A DNA stretch of 64,000 nucleotides from Gammaproteobacteria bacterium (GTDB lineage Bacteria > Pseudomonadota > Gammaproteobacteria > Pseudomonadales > UBA5518), in NCBI GenBank assembly GCA_016718385.1, contig JADKDK010000004.1:496001-560000 (forward strand). The letters are read 5' to 3'. Positions 12,259 to 21,625 of this stretch are shown in pieces (within the stretch, counting starts at the first letter, position 1; every line of letters starts with the position of its first letter). Made by a program: the position numbers and the translations under genes. The notes below the pieces were generated by a model. That model made no database searches and had not been told where the DNA came from. It saw only the letters and a program-made list of their open reading frames with translations.

Positions 12259-13235
12259 CGCGGTTCTCCCTGCTTGCGCGTGACGGCGACGAATACATCC
12301 TCGAGGTTCGGTTCGGTGGGTTCGACGCTGGCATTCGCGCCCATCCTGCGCAGCGACTCCTCGAGCCATCCGGTATCGCCGGTCTTGCGGTCGGTCAGTA
12401 CGCGCAGGCTTGCGCCGATCTGGGCGACACCGAGCACGTGCGGATCGTCGCGCAGCGGCTGCAGCAGCCCGGCCGGGTGCTCGCATTCGATTCGCAGGGT
12501 CATGCCCGGCAGCTTCGCCAGCAGTTCATGCGGGGTGCCATCGGCCACGAGGCGACCACGGTCGAGGATGGCGAGGCGATGGCAGCGCTCGGCCTCATCC
12601 ATGTAATGGGTGGAGACCAGAAGGCTGGTGCCGGCGTCGGCCAGTTGGAACAGCGCTTCCCAGAAATCGCGCCGTGACTGCGGATCGACCGCACTGGTGG
12701 GCTCGTCCAGCAGGAGCAGCTCGGGCTTGTGCATGACCGCACCCGCCAGTGCCAGTCGCTGGCGCTGGCCACCGGAGAGGGTTCCGGCCATCTGCCGGCG
12801 AATCCCGCCCAGGTGGTACTGCTCGAACAATTCGCCGATGCGCTGGCGCGCCCTGGCACCCCGGATGCCGTAGACCGCTGCAAGGAACTCGAGGTTTTCC
12901 GCGACACTCAAGTCGCCATACAGGGAAAACTTCTGGGTCATGTAGCCGATCCGGCGCTTGACCAGTTCGGCATCGGCCGGCAACTCGTGGCCGAGCACGG
13001 TGGCCGTGCCTTCCGTCGGCGTCAGCAAGCCGCACACCATGCGGATGGTCGTCGACTTGCCGCAGCCGTTCGGTCCGAGGAACCCGTAGACCTCGGCGCG
13101 GCGGACACGCAGGTCGAGATGGTCGACGGCGACCAGATCGCCGAAGCGCTTGGTCAGGCCGCGCGCAACGATGACGGCTTCGGCGGATGCATCGGGTGCT
13201 CCGTGTGCCGCCATGGATGATGGGCCAGGTGGCAT
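12255..13235 (-). CDS. ABC exporter ATPase (YbhF-like)
   Basis: Single nucleotide-binding domain, 326 residues from the ATG at 13235 (a second Met at 13214 is possible). It has Walker A GPNGCGKST, the Q-loop YMTQKFSLY, signature LSGGQRQRLALAGAV, Walker B LLLLDEPTSAVD and the H-loop STHYMDEAERC. A C-terminal extension typical of ABC-2 export ATPases follows. It energises the permease encoded downstream, which overlaps it. E. coli YbhF carries two fused ATPase domains; this one carries one. Confidence 0.88.
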   Translation of the reverse strand: MPPGPSSMAAHGAPDASAEAVIVARGLTKRFGDLVAVDHLDLRVRRAEVYGFLGPNGCGKSTTIRMVCGLLTPTEGTATVLGHELPADAELVKRRIGYMTQKFSLYGDLSVAENLEFLAAVYGIRGARARQRIGELFEQYHLGGIRRQMAGTLSGGQRQRLALAGAVMHKPELLLLDEPTSAVDPQSRRDFWEALFQLADAGTSLLVSTHYMDEAERCHRLAILDRGRLVADGTPHELLAKLPGMTLRIECEHPAGLLQPLRDDPHVLGVAQIGASLRVLTDRKTGDTGWLEESLRRMGANASVEPTEPNLEDVFVAVTRKQGEPR

Positions 13236-13242
13236 CGGGCGA

Positions 13243-14211
13243 TCAGGACCGGTCGGCGCGGGCCGCCGCCGCGCAATCCACCTGCACGGGTTGGCCGACC
13301 GGCAGGTCCTGCAGGTCGTCGCCTTCGAGCACGATCTCGCTGCGATAAGCGAGGCGGCTGGCATCGTCGCCGGTCAATGCGAAGTAGGGCGTGAACGCAG
13401 GATCCGAGCGCAGGCTGCGCACCACGGCCGTGTAGTTCTGTTCGCTGCCGGTGAGCCGGACCTTGCAGCGGCTGCCTATCGCGAGGGCGTTTCGCTGGCT
13501 TGCCGGCACGTAGACGCGTGCATACACGGGACCGGTCAGCAGGCTCGCGACGATGGCGCCGGCAGCGGGCTGGCTGCCAAGCTTGAAGGGTATGGCATCA
13601 ATGCGGCCAGCCCGGGTCGAGACCACGCGGTAGCGCTGGCGGGTCAGCTCCAGCTGCTCGACCGCGGCCTTGCTGGCCTCCAGCCGCGCGGCAGCAAGTT
13701 CGATGTTCTCGACGCGCGAGCCGTTGAGGAATTCAGCCAGGTTTGCGCCCGCTGCGTCGCGCTCGGCTTCGGCGGAACGCAGGGCCGTCTCGGTGCGATC
13801 GAGATCAGCCTGCGCGTTGAGTCCGCGCTTGCGGATCTCGGCCGCGCGATCGCGCTCGCGCCGCGCGTTGACCGCCCGCGCGGTTGCGCCAGTCAGCTGT
13901 GCGCGCGCGGCATCGATGGCCTCCTTGCGGCGGCCATTCAGGAATTCGTCGAGCACCGCCTGGGCGGCACGCTCCTCGGCGCGGGCCTGCTCGATGCTGG
14001 CATCGATTCGTACCGTGTCCAGCGCAAGAATGGACTGGCCAGACTCGAGTTCGTCGCCTTCGCTGACATCGATGCGGACGATGCGTTCGGAGGCTTCCGC
14101 AGGCACCGTGATGCGGTCACGCTCAAGCGTGCCGAGCAGGATCGGCTCGGACGAGCCCTTGCAGGCTCCCAGCAGCAGGGCGGCCATGGCCCAGGCTATC
14201 CAACGCGTCAT
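13243..14211 (-). CDS. HlyD-family membrane fusion lipoprotein (YbhG-like)
   Basis: 322-residue periplasmic adaptor for the ABC exporter. A lipoprotein signal ends in LLLGAC at Cys 17. A biotinyl-lipoyl-like half (VPAEASERIVRIDVSEGDELESGQSI) precedes a long alpha-helical hairpin rich in Ala, Glu and Arg, about residues 65-190. The second lipoyl half and a beta-barrel domain follow. The ATG at 14211 overlaps the TetR stop. The order regulator-adaptor-ATPase-permease matches the cecR-ybhGFSR arrangement of E. coli, a drug and cation exporter, but the substrate here is unknown. Confidence 0.87.
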   Translation of the reverse strand: MTRWIAWAMAALLLGACKGSSEPILLGTLERDRITVPAEASERIVRIDVSEGDELESGQSILALDTVRIDASIEQARAEERAAQAVLDEFLNGRRKEAIDAARAQLTGATARAVNARRERDRAAEIRKRGLNAQADLDRTETALRSAEAERDAAGANLAEFLNGSRVENIELAAARLEASKAAVEQLELTRQRYRVVSTRAGRIDAIPFKLGSQPAAGAIVASLLTGPVYARVYVPASQRNALAIGSRCKVRLTGSEQNYTAVVRSLRSDPAFTPYFALTGDDASRLAYRSEIVLEGDDLQDLPVGQPVQVDCAAAARADRS

Positions 14212-14861
14212 GTCGGCATCTCCAGTCCCCTTTCCAGCAGGGCAAGCGCATGGTTTGCAATCGTATCCGCGGTGACATCGTCCGCGCCAAGATGGTGGCG
14301 CCAGATCGGCTGCGAGGCGAGCGGAAACAGGGTCAGCGCGATCAGCGTGACGAACAGCAGGTTGGGATCGAGATCGTGATTCAGCTGTCCGCCTGACTGG
14401 GCATCGGCGAAGCGGTCGCGCATCTTCTGCCCCAGGGGCGCGCCGAACCTGCCGACCAGGCGCTCGCGCAACATTCCGCCTTCGCTGAGGACTTCGCGCG
14501 TCCACAATGGCGGCAGCCACGGCCGGCTGGCGATCGTTTCGATCATCGTGCGCACGAAGCAATGGACTTGCGATCGCAGGTCGTTCCCGGCGTTCTTCAT
14601 CGCCTCGACCACGCCGGCCATGGCAGGTTGCATCTTCTCCGCGACGATCGCGTCGATCAGGCTTTCACGATTGCCGAAGTAATAGTGCATCAGGGCCGGC
14701 GTGACCCTGGCCTCGCGCGCGATCGCCGACAGCGAGGTGCCGGCGATGCCACTCCGGCCGAACTGGCTGACGGCGATCTCGAGGATGCGCGTGCGCCGAT
14801 CCGGGTCATCGGCGGTCTTGCTCGGGCGACCGGGTTTTCGTGCCTGCGCAGCGGGGCTCAT
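14208..14861 (-). CDS. TetR-family repressor of the ABC exporter operon (CecR-like)
   Basis: 217 residues. The N-terminal helix-turn-helix reads RILEIAVSQFGRSGIAGTSL...ALMHYYFGNRESL, standard for TetR regulators, and the C-terminal half is ligand-binding. It is the first gene of an overlapping operon with the HlyD adaptor, ATPase and permease, an arrangement typical of an autoregulated drug-efflux cassette. A near-palindrome resembling a TetR operator lies 15-27 bp upstream of its ATG. Confidence 0.88.
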   Translation of the reverse strand: MSPAAQARKPGRPSKTADDPDRRTRILEIAVSQFGRSGIAGTSLSAIAREARVTPALMHYYFGNRESLIDAIVAEKMQPAMAGVVEAMKNAGNDLRSQVHCFVRTMIETIASRPWLPPLWTREVLSEGGMLRERLVGRFGAPLGQKMRDRFADAQSGGQLNHDLDPNLLFVTLIALTLFPLASQPIWRHHLGADDVTADTIANHALALLERGLEMPT

Positions 14862-14875
14862 GGCGTGAATATTAA

Positions 14876-14888
14876 ATTGACAGTCAAT
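14876..14888. promoter_or_regulatory. candidate TetR operator
   Basis: ATTGAC-A-GTCAAT is a perfect 6-bp inverted repeat around a single base, immediately upstream of the TetR gene and in an AT-rich patch of a GC-rich region. It has the shape of operators bound by TetR regulators that control their own operon. Autorepression is inferred. Confidence 0.55.
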
Positions 14889-15025
14889 TCAATTCAACGC
14901 TTGGTCGGCCGGGTTTCGCCCGGATTCGCCCGGATTCGCTGTCCGGGCGCTTCGGTGCCGTGACAGGACAGGGGCGCGATTGCCGAATGCGTCCCGCCAG
15001 CTTTTACTGTCCCGCCGCGCGGGAA

Positions 15026-15042
15026 GCCCCGACTGCCGGGGC
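15026..15042 (-). terminator. hairpin after the truncated gene
   Basis: GCCCCG-actgc-CGGGGC forms a 6-bp stem just past the stop of the minus-strand fragment at 15051. No clear U-tract follows. Confidence 0.4.
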
Positions 15043-15050
15043 GATTACGC

Positions 15051-15148
15051 TCAGTAGGCGATGGCGCTGCGCACGACCGGGTACCGGTTGAACTGGTCAT
15101 CCCAGGATTCATGCCGGCTGGCAAAGAAGGCCATGCGGGCGAACGGAT
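15051..15148 (-). pseudogene. C-terminal remnant of an unrecognised protein
   Basis: About 30 codons ending FNRYPVVRSAIAY-stop (TGA at 15051-15053). Upstream the frame runs into the 6.5-kb repeat unit at 15149, so the rest of the gene is missing. The sequence FARMAFFASRHESWDDQFNR is too short to assign to a family. It shows that block B is cut inside a gene at its right end, as it is at its left end. Confidence 0.5.
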
Positions 15149-15249
15149 CTCGGCGCCCTGCCCGAAGCCCGCCGTCCGCTAGCCCGGCCTCCGCCCTGCG
15201 ACCGCCACTGGCGCTTCCCGCCGGTGGCGTCGCTCGCCCGGCCCCTTTA

Positions 15250-15263
15250 AATTGACCAGTCGG
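15250..15263. promoter_or_regulatory. candidate TetR-type operator upstream of the AtuA gene (copy 1)
   Basis: AATTGACCAGTCGG, an AT-rich interruption with the GAC-CA-GTC core frequent in TetR operators of lipid and terpene catabolism genes. It lies about 45 bp upstream of the AtuA start and is conserved at 27658. The TetR protein encoded in the same unit is the likely binder; this is inference. Confidence 0.45.
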
Positions 15264-15307
15264 TTTGATTAACATGCCGACGAACAATTCCTGCCGGAGC
15301 CGGATCC

Positions 15308-17152
15308 ATGAACGATCGTATCGTCCGCATCGGGGGTGCCTCGGCCTCGCTGGCCGACAGTGCCATCGCCTTCCCCCAGTTGCTGGGTGACGGCGCGCTC
15401 GACTACCTGTGGGCGACTACCCGCCGAGGGCTCCATGGGCCTGCTTGCGATGCTGGCGCCGGCGAATCCCGGCGGCGGCTACGCGCCGGACTTCATCCCG
15501 GTACACATCGGGCCCTGCCTCGCGGAGATCGCGCGCCAGGGCGTGCGCGTGGTCGTGAACGCCGGCGGGGTGAACCCGCACGGCTGCGCGGCGGAGCTCG
15601 CGCGGGTGGCAGCGGAACAAGGCCTCTCGCCGCGCATCGCGGTGGTCGACGGCGACGACCTGATGGGGCGCCTCGGGGAGTTCCGCGCCGCCGGCGTCCG
15701 CGACATGTTCTCCGGTGCCGCCTTCCCGGCCGCGACCGTGGACAGCATGAACGCCTACCTCGGCGCCTTTCCGATCGCAGCCGCGCTGGCCCGCGGCGCG
15801 GAGATCGTGATCACCGGGCGCGTGGTCGACAGCGCGCTGGTGCTGGGCCCGCTGATCCACGAGTTCGGCTGGACGCCCGATGCCCACGACCTGCTCGCTG
15901 CCGGCACGCTCGCGGGGCACCTGCTGGAGTGCGGCACGCAGGTGACCGGCGGCACCTTCACCGACTGGCGCACCGTACCCGCATGGAACCGCATCGGCTA
16001 CCCGATCGCCGAGTGCCGTGCGGACGGGAGCTTCGTGGTCACCAAGGCTGCCGGCACCGGCGGACTGGTCTCGCGCGGGACGGTCGCGGAGCAGCTGGTC
16101 TACGAGGTGGGCGATCCGCAGGCCTACTTCGTGCCCGACGTCAGCTGTGATTTCAGCGCCGTGCAGCTGGAAGAGATCGGCCCCGACCGGGTGCGCGTCA
16201 GCGGCGTCCGTGGCCGGCCGCCGACCGCGAGCTACAAGGTGTGCACGATCCACCGCCACAGCTGGCGCGTGAGTGCGCTGCAGCCGATCGTGGGCCTGGA
16301 GGCCGCGGCCAAGGCCGAACGCCAGGCCGCGGCGCTGATCGAGCGCTCGCGCCGGCTGCTGGCGCAGGCCGGCCTCGGGGACTGGAGCCGCACGCACGTG
16401 GAGGTGCTGGGCACCGAGGGCACGCTGGGGGGCGCGGGCGCGCCACCGCGACGCGCGCGAGGTGCTGCTGCGCATCGTGCTGGAGCACGCCGACCGGCGC
16501 GCGGCCGAGATCTTCACGCGCGAGCAGCACAGCTCGATCGTCTCGATGTCGCCGGGCACCGCGATAGGCCTGGGCAACCCGGTGGTGCCGGTGCAGGCGC
16601 TGTTCTCGTTCTGGTCGACAAGGCCACGGTGGAGGCCGCCGTCACGATCGACGGCCAGCGCCACGCGGTGTCCGTGCCGGCCGCCGGCGACTTCGACTCG
16701 GCCCGGATCGAGCGGGCAGCCGTCCCGGCGCCCCCGCCCGAAGCCGGGCCGCTGGTGGAAGTGCCACTGGTGGGCCTCGCCTGGGCGCGCTCGGGCGACA
16801 AGGGCAACCTGTTCAACGTGGGCGTGATCGCCCGGCGCGCGGAGTTCCTGCCGTGGATCGCCGCGGCTCTGACGTCCGCGGCCGTGGCCGACTGGTACCG
16901 CCACGACACCGACGACGGCGTGCCGCCCCGCGTCGAGCGCCACGCGCTGCCGGGCCTGCACGCGCTGAACCTCGTGGTGCACGAGGCCCTGGGCGGCGGC
17001 ATAACCAGCTCGCCACGCCTCGACTCAGTGGCCAGGGCAAGGCGCAGCAGCTGCTGTGCTTCCCCATCCCCGTCCCCGCTGCGCTCGCGGCCCTCGTGGA
17101 CCCGGGCCTGCTCGACTTCGATTCCGCCCGCCCCTACGAGGGGCAACCCTGA
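15308..17152 (+). pseudogene. AtuA-family (DUF1446) acyclic terpene utilisation protein, copy 1, frameshifted
   Basis: About 610 residues when frames are joined. The N-terminal DUF1446 domain reads MNDRIVRIGGASASLADS, GLLAMLAPANPGGGYAPDF, VVNAGGVNPHGCA, IAVVDGDDL, then MNAYLGAFPIAAALARGAEI and ITGRVVDSALVLGPLIHEFG. The C-terminal AtuA domain has ARSGDKGNLFNVGVIARR and ALNLVVHEALGGG. AtuA proteins belong to acyclic terpene and related branched acyl-CoA degradation loci in Pseudomonas; the exact reaction is not settled. Frame breaks lie near 15420, 16437 and 16612. Comparison with copy 2 shows they are one-base differences while the coding differences are mostly synonymous, so the gene is likely intact in nature. 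The stop is 21 bp before the Coq4 start: one operon. Confidence 0.8.
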
Positions 17153-17173
17153 GCCACGACTGGAGGCCCCGCG

Positions 17174-17998
17174 ATGGACGAAGCCCTGCCTTACCTGCTG
17201 CGCGGGATGCGCGCGGTCACCACCGAGAGCAGCGTGCTGGTCAGCTCCTCGAAGTACCTGAACCACCCGCGCCTGCGCGACTGGGTGGCGAGCTGCACGC
17301 TGCGGCGCAGCGGCCACGACCGCCCCGCCACGGCGGACACGCACGAGCTGAACCTCATCCTGCGCGAGATCCAGGACTACGACCGCATCGACGAGCTCTT
17401 CGAGCGGGAGCGCGCGACGAACCCCGTGCTCGACGCCTGGCTCGGCGAGCGGTTCATCTCGACCTTCCGCGCGGCGGACCTCGGGGGCTACGCGCCCGAC
17501 ACGCTGGGCGGCACCTTCCTGCGCGAGGTCGTGCAGAAGGGCTACAGCATCGACATCGTGCCGCCTCCCGCAGAGGTGCCCTCCAGCCACATGCAGTTCT
17601 TCATGATCCGCAACGGCCAGACCCACGACTTCGAGCACCTGCTCTGCGGCGGCGGCCTCGACTTCATCGGCGAGCTGGTGCCCTACTGGGCACGGCTGGT
17701 GAACCTGTTCCGCCACCTCGGCCCCGAGCTCGCGGGTGAACTCTGCGTCTTCAGCCTGTTCGGCCAGATGCGGCTGATGTCCCGTGGCCTGCTGCACTAC
17801 CCGCAGGTCTGGATGACGCTGGTCGAGACCATGGAGCGCGGGATCCGCGTGGGGCGCGAATCGGGCCCGATATTCATGATGAAGTGCGAGGACGCGCTGC
17901 ACCTGCCCATGGACGAGGCCCGCGCGGCCCTGGGCGTGCGCGGCGCGGCTTTCGTGGACACCTCGGCTGCCACCGCCATCTACGAGGAGCGCGCCTGA
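17174..17998 (+). CDS. Coq4-family protein, copy 1
   Basis: 274 residues, uninterrupted. The signature FMIRNGQTHDFEHLLCGGGLDFIGELVPYW contains the HDxxH metal-binding motif and the GELxxYW block of Coq4 proteins, which support ubiquinone biosynthesis in eukaryotes and in some bacteria have unassigned roles. No signal peptide or membrane helix is evident. It follows the AtuA gene by 21 bp and ends one base before the convergent TetR gene. A role linked to the AtuA pathway, perhaps lipid or prenyl-substrate handling, is inference from the operon. Confidence 0.8.
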   Translation: MDEALPYLLRGMRAVTTESSVLVSSSKYLNHPRLRDWVASCTLRRSGHDRPATADTHELNLILREIQDYDRIDELFERERATNPVLDAWLGERFISTFRAADLGGYAPDTLGGTFLREVVQKGYSIDIVPPPAEVPSSHMQFFMIRNGQTHDFEHLLCGGGLDFIGELVPYWARLVNLFRHLGPELAGELCVFSLFGQMRLMSRGLLHYPQVWMTLVETMERGIRVGRESGPIFMMKCEDALHLPMDEARAALGVRGAAFVDTSAATAIYEERA

Positions 17999-17999
17999 G

Positions 18000-18666
18000 C
18001 TACGGCAGCGCCCCGCGCGCGAACACCTGCGCGATGGCCGCCACGTGGCGCGCTCGCTCGGCGCGTCCGGGCAACGCGCCGTCGAGCAGCAGCCGGTTCA
18101 GCAACCCCGACAGCACCGTGTCGCAGAACAGCCGCGCGAGCCGCTCCGGCCGGATCCCGGGGTAATCGCCCTTGGCCTGCCGCGCGGCGAAGAACTCCCG
18201 AGCGGCGCGAGGAACATCCGCCCGTAGGCCGCCTCGAACACCCGCGCCAGGCCCGGGAAGCGCTGCGCCTCGCGGTAGAAGATCAGCCACCGCGACAGCC
18301 CCCCGGCGTGCAGGCTGAACGCAGCAGCCACTCGCCGTATCGGCGCAACGCCGTCTCGCAGGGAGTGTCCGTGCCCGCCAGCGATGGGCAGTTGCCCAGG
18401 TGCTGTTCGGTCTGCCGGCTGAACACCGCCAGGAACAGCGCCTCCTTGTTCGGGTAGCGCGCGTAGAGCGTGTCCTTGCCGATGCCCGCGCTGGCCGCGA
18501 TGCGGTTCATCGAGACCGCGCTGAAGCCCTCCTGTTCGAACAGCGTGGCCGCGACCTCGATCAGGTGCGCGCTGAGGCGGCTGGCCTCGTCGGGGGTGGG
18601 GCGGCCACGACCGCGCGGACGCGCCGGGCGACGCGGGACTGGCTGGGGATCGGGGGGCAGGCTCAT
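18000..18666 (-). pseudogene. TetR-family regulator, copy 1, frameshifted
   Basis: About 225 residues when frames are joined. The helix-turn-helix reads IEVAATLFEQEGFSAVSMNRI...GKDTLYARYPNKEALFLAVF. The C-terminal domain ends LLNRLLLDGALPGRAER...FARGALP. The frame breaks near 18300 and again near 18205. Copy 2 is intact in this stretch but shifted near the N-terminus, so the consensus is a normal gene. It converges on the Coq4 gene with one base between stops. Its likely operator lies upstream of AtuA. Confidence 0.78.
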
Positions 18667-18744
18667 GCGCGGATTCAATGCCGCTGCACGGTCAAAGGCA
18701 AGCGCCGACGGGCCTGCCGGTCGCGTCCCGCCAGGGTGCCCAGC

Positions 18745-19167
18745 CCCGGCGCAGTTCGGGGATGAACGGAGTCGAGCGGTTGGTGTTGCGTCGCGTGTCG
18801 CCCTTGCGCACGATGATCCTGGTCTGCGTCGTGAGGTTGCAGGCCACGCCGTCGAACAGCCCGCCGCAGCAGGCGTGCATCAGCGGGTGCATGAGCAGGT
18901 CCACGAAGACCCGGCCCTTGTTGGGGAGGAGGTCGACGAGTTGCACGGGCGACAGCTCGCTCCCCGTGCCGATCGGTTCGGAGATGCTGAGCCCCCGTTC
19001 GCGAGGCCGAGCTCGCGTTCCATGTCCGCCTGCTCCAGCAGCCGTTCGCGCAACTGCACGAGACGATGCCCATCGATGAACCCGGGGTGGATCGTGTAAC
19101 CGTACTCGCGCAGGTTGGCGAGGCCGGCGTCGAGGTCGGCGGTCGGCTGCGGCGTGGCATTGTTCAT
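18745..19167 (-). pseudogene. phytanoyl-CoA dioxygenase-like (PhyH) N-terminal fragment, copy 1
   Basis: Starts MNNATPQPTADLDAGLANLREYGYTIHPGFID, the usual N-terminus of non-heme iron/2-oxoglutarate PhyH oxygenases. After a frameshift near 18990 it continues ELSPVQLVDLLPNKGRVFVDLLMHPLMH...CNLTTQTRII. About 140 residues are left; the family is normally 270-300. The segment carrying the iron-binding HxD...H triad is absent because the sequence changes abruptly near 18745. It is therefore a remnant. Confidence 0.6.
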
Positions 19168-19278
19168 GTGCGGCTCCGGGCACGTGGCACCACCGCAGTC
19201 CGGCGGACGGCAAAGCCCGGCAGGATCATCCGGTCGGATGAACTCGCGATCCGCCTGACGTCACCGTAATCCCCCTGA

Positions 19279-19698
19279 TCGCCGGGGCTTGCCTGGAATC
19301 GCGCCGCCGGCGGCGTGCTGGGCGCGATGGACACGATGTACCAGCGCTCGAAGATCCAGGACGAGAGCCTGTATTACGAGAGCAGGAAGCACGACGGCTC
19401 GCTGCCGCTGGTGGGCGTGAACACCTTCCTGCCCCCGCCCGGGCAGGAGGAGACGATCGAGGAGCGCGAACTCATGCGCTCCAGCGAGGAGGAGAAGCGC
19501 CAGCAGATCGACAACCTCGCGGCGTTCCAGGCGCGCCACGGCGCCGAGACGCCCGAAGCCCTGGCGCAGCTGCAGCGCGTCGCCGAGCAACGCGGCAACC
19601 TGTTCGCCGAGATGATGGAGACGGTGAAGGTCGCCTCGCTCGGGCAGGTCTCGGGGGGCGCTCTACGAGGTCGGCGGCATCTACCGGCGGAACATGTG
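19279..19698 (+). pseudogene. icmF: fused isobutyryl-CoA mutase (IcmF) C-terminal fragment, copy 2
   Basis: About 138 C-terminal residues of the B12-dependent acyl-CoA mutase substrate domain. WNRAAGGVLGAMDTMYQRSKIQ, ESLYYESRKHDGSLPLVGVNTFLP, EEEKRQQIDNLAAFQARHG, RGNLFAEMMETVKVASLGQ and LYEVGGIYRRNM are all typical of IcmF. An in-frame TGA at 19276-19278 precedes it, so the 900-plus residues upstream are missing. One extra G near 19655 shifts the last residues. REP hairpins follow the stop. Without the rest it cannot be catalytic. Confidence 0.8.
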
Positions 19699-19717
19699 AC
19701 GCCCTGTGGGGCGGGCC

Positions 19718-19780
19718 GTAGGTCGGGCTGAAGCCCGACCGACGCCGCAATTCTGTCGTAGGAGCGGGCCGTGCCCGCGA
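19718..19780 (+). repeat. two REP-type hairpins, copy 2
   Basis: GTCGGGC-tgaa-GCCCGAC (19722-19739) and GCGGGC-cgt-GCCCGC (19764-19778), the same pair as at 6340-6402, between the IcmF stop and the IS91 transposase. They may act as transcript-end structures for icmF. Confidence 0.75.
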
Positions 19781-21625
19781 CCTGGTGCGGGACAGGTTTC
19801 GCGGCTGATTGGGTCGGCGCTGCGTTTCCCGTGCTTGTGCCGGCGAGGAGCGGTCTTCAGACTGAACCATCGCCCGCTAGCGCAAGGACGCGCAGCCGAT
19901 GCACGCCCACGGCAGGAGAGCCGCCGGTGGACTCGTCTACGAGCGCCACCGACCCGAGGACACCCGGCTCTACCGGCTGGTGGAGCAGCACTACCCGGCG
20001 TTCGTCGAGCACCTGGCCGAGCAAGGCATGGCGCTGCCCGCGTACGTCGAGAAGGAGTTCGAGTCCTACCTGAAGTGCGGACGACTCGAGCATGGGTTCC
20101 TCCGGGTCCGTTGCGACAGTTGCCATGCCGAGCACCTGGTCGCGTTCAGTTGCAAACGCCGGGGCTTCTGTCCGAGCTGCGGTGCCCGGCGCATGGTCGA
20201 GAGCGCCGCGCTGCTGGTCGACGAAGTCTTCCCGAAACAACCCGTACGGCAGTGGGTGCTGAGCGTCCCGTATCCGTTGCGGTTCTTGTTCGCCAGTCGC
20301 CCGGCCGTGATGGGCAGGTGCTCGGCATCGTCTACCGTTGCATTGCCACTCACCTGATCAAGAAGGCTGGGTTTTCCCGCACAACGGCCCAGACCGGTGC
20401 GGTCACGCTGATCCAGCGCTTCGGCAGTGCGCTGAATCTGAATATCCACTTTCACATGCTGTTCCTCGACGGGGTGTATGTCGAGCGCACCGACGGCTCA
20501 CTGCGCTTCCACTGGGTGAAGGCCCCGACGAGTGCCGAGCTCAGCCGTCTGACCCACGCTCTTGCACGGCGCATCGGGCGGTTCCTCGAACGCCGGGGGC
20601 TACTCGAGTGTGACGCCGAGAACAGCTACTTGGTCGGCGACGAGCTCGCCGACGGGCCGATGGATCAGCTGCTGGGTTCCTCGATCACCTACCGCATTGC
20701 CGTCGGGCCGCGGCAGGGCCGCAAGGTCTTCACGCTACACACGCTGCCAGCCTGCGATGAGTCGTTCGGTGACGGGGTGGGTAAGGTGGGCGGGTTCTCC
20801 TGCATGCGGGCGTGGCGGCGCGCGCGGATGAACGCGAAACGCTCGAACGGCTGTGCCGGTACATCAGCCGCCCGGCGATCGCGGAGGAGCGCCTGTCGCT
20901 CACCCCGAGCGGCAAAGTCCGCTACCAGTTGAAGACGCCCTACCGCGATGGGACCACGCACGTCATCTTCGAGCCGCTCGATTTCATCGCCCGGTTGGCG
21001 GCTTTGGTGCCCAAGCCGCGGGTCAATCTGATCCGCTTCCACGGCGTTTTCGCGCCCAACAGCCGGTACCGCGGGCAGGTGACGAAGGCCAAGCGGGGCA
21101 GAGGCGGTCGGCGTGCCACAACGGCAGACATGGAGGAGCCAACGCCCGCCGAACGCCGGGCCTCGATGACCTGGGCGCAGCGTCTGAAACGGGCTTTCGG
21201 CATCGATATCGAAACCTGTCCGGCCTGTGGTGGGGCGGTGCGGATTATCGCCTGCATCGAGGATCCCGAAGTAATCGCGAAGATCCTGAGCCACCTCGAT
21301 GCGAAAGCGGGCAGGGCCGAAGCCGCGCGGCGGCCACCGTGCCGGGCGCCGCCCCGGACGCGACTGTTCGACTGCGAGTCGGACTACTCTGAGCCGTTCT
21401 GAGACCTCACCCGGGGCCGCGACGCGGCACGGTGGCGGCTTGGCCTGACGGCCGACGGCACCGGAAAACGTACGCCAAGGGACGATTGGATGGGGGATTC
21501 GGGCGCCGCAAAGCCCGTCAGAAGCGTTTCGCGGGCTCGAATGACGACCGAAGGCTGGTGTTCGGCGGTGAATGCGTGGATGGGATACTGCCGGGCGAAA
21601 AAGGGGATTTATACGACCTATACCC
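19781..21625 (+). mobile_element. IS91-family insertion sequence, copy 2
   Basis: Transposase plus a 3' tail ending GATTTATACGACCTATACCC at 21625. Past this base the sequence changes at once to lower-GC spirochaete DNA inside tgt. Ending in CCTATACC matches my memory of IS91/ISCR oriIS ends. Left limit approximate. Confidence 0.72.
19899..21402 (+). pseudogene. tnpA: IS91-family rolling-circle transposase, copy 2, frameshifted
   Basis: Same gene as at 6521-8025 and closer to intact. The first 150 residues (MHAHGRRAAGGLVYERHRPE...) are in one frame and carry the Zn-ribbon CDSCH...FCPSCGARRM. After one lost base near 20312 the frame carries the HUH motif NIHFHMLFLDG. After a second loss near 20802 it carries RYISRPAIAEERLSLT and ends with CPACGGAVRIIACIEDPEVIAKIL...SDYSEPF. 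Only two shifts are needed. The first falls at the same place as in copy 1 but removes a different base (ATGGGCAGG against ATGGCCAGG). Confidence 0.85.

Larger units (their letters stand above)
15149..21625 (+). repeat. 6.5-kb repeated unit, complete copy
   Basis: The shared sequence begins CTCGGCGCCCTGCCC at 15149, equal to 27557. It ends CCTATACCC at 21625, equal to 8248. The unit holds AtuA, Coq4, TetR, a PhyH fragment, an IcmF fragment, REP hairpins and IS91. Its left 4.3 kb recurs at 27557-31600 and its right 2.1 kb at 6108-8248. Outside both ends the flanks are unrelated at every occurrence. Between 19434 and 19484 lies the point where the two partial copies stop and start. Confidence 0.85.

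Noticed and set aside
19279..21625. IS91 insertion inside icmF as the cause of its truncation
   Set aside because: The C-terminus of icmF up to its stop codon is intact and the IS starts after the REP hairpins. The missing part is the N-terminal side.
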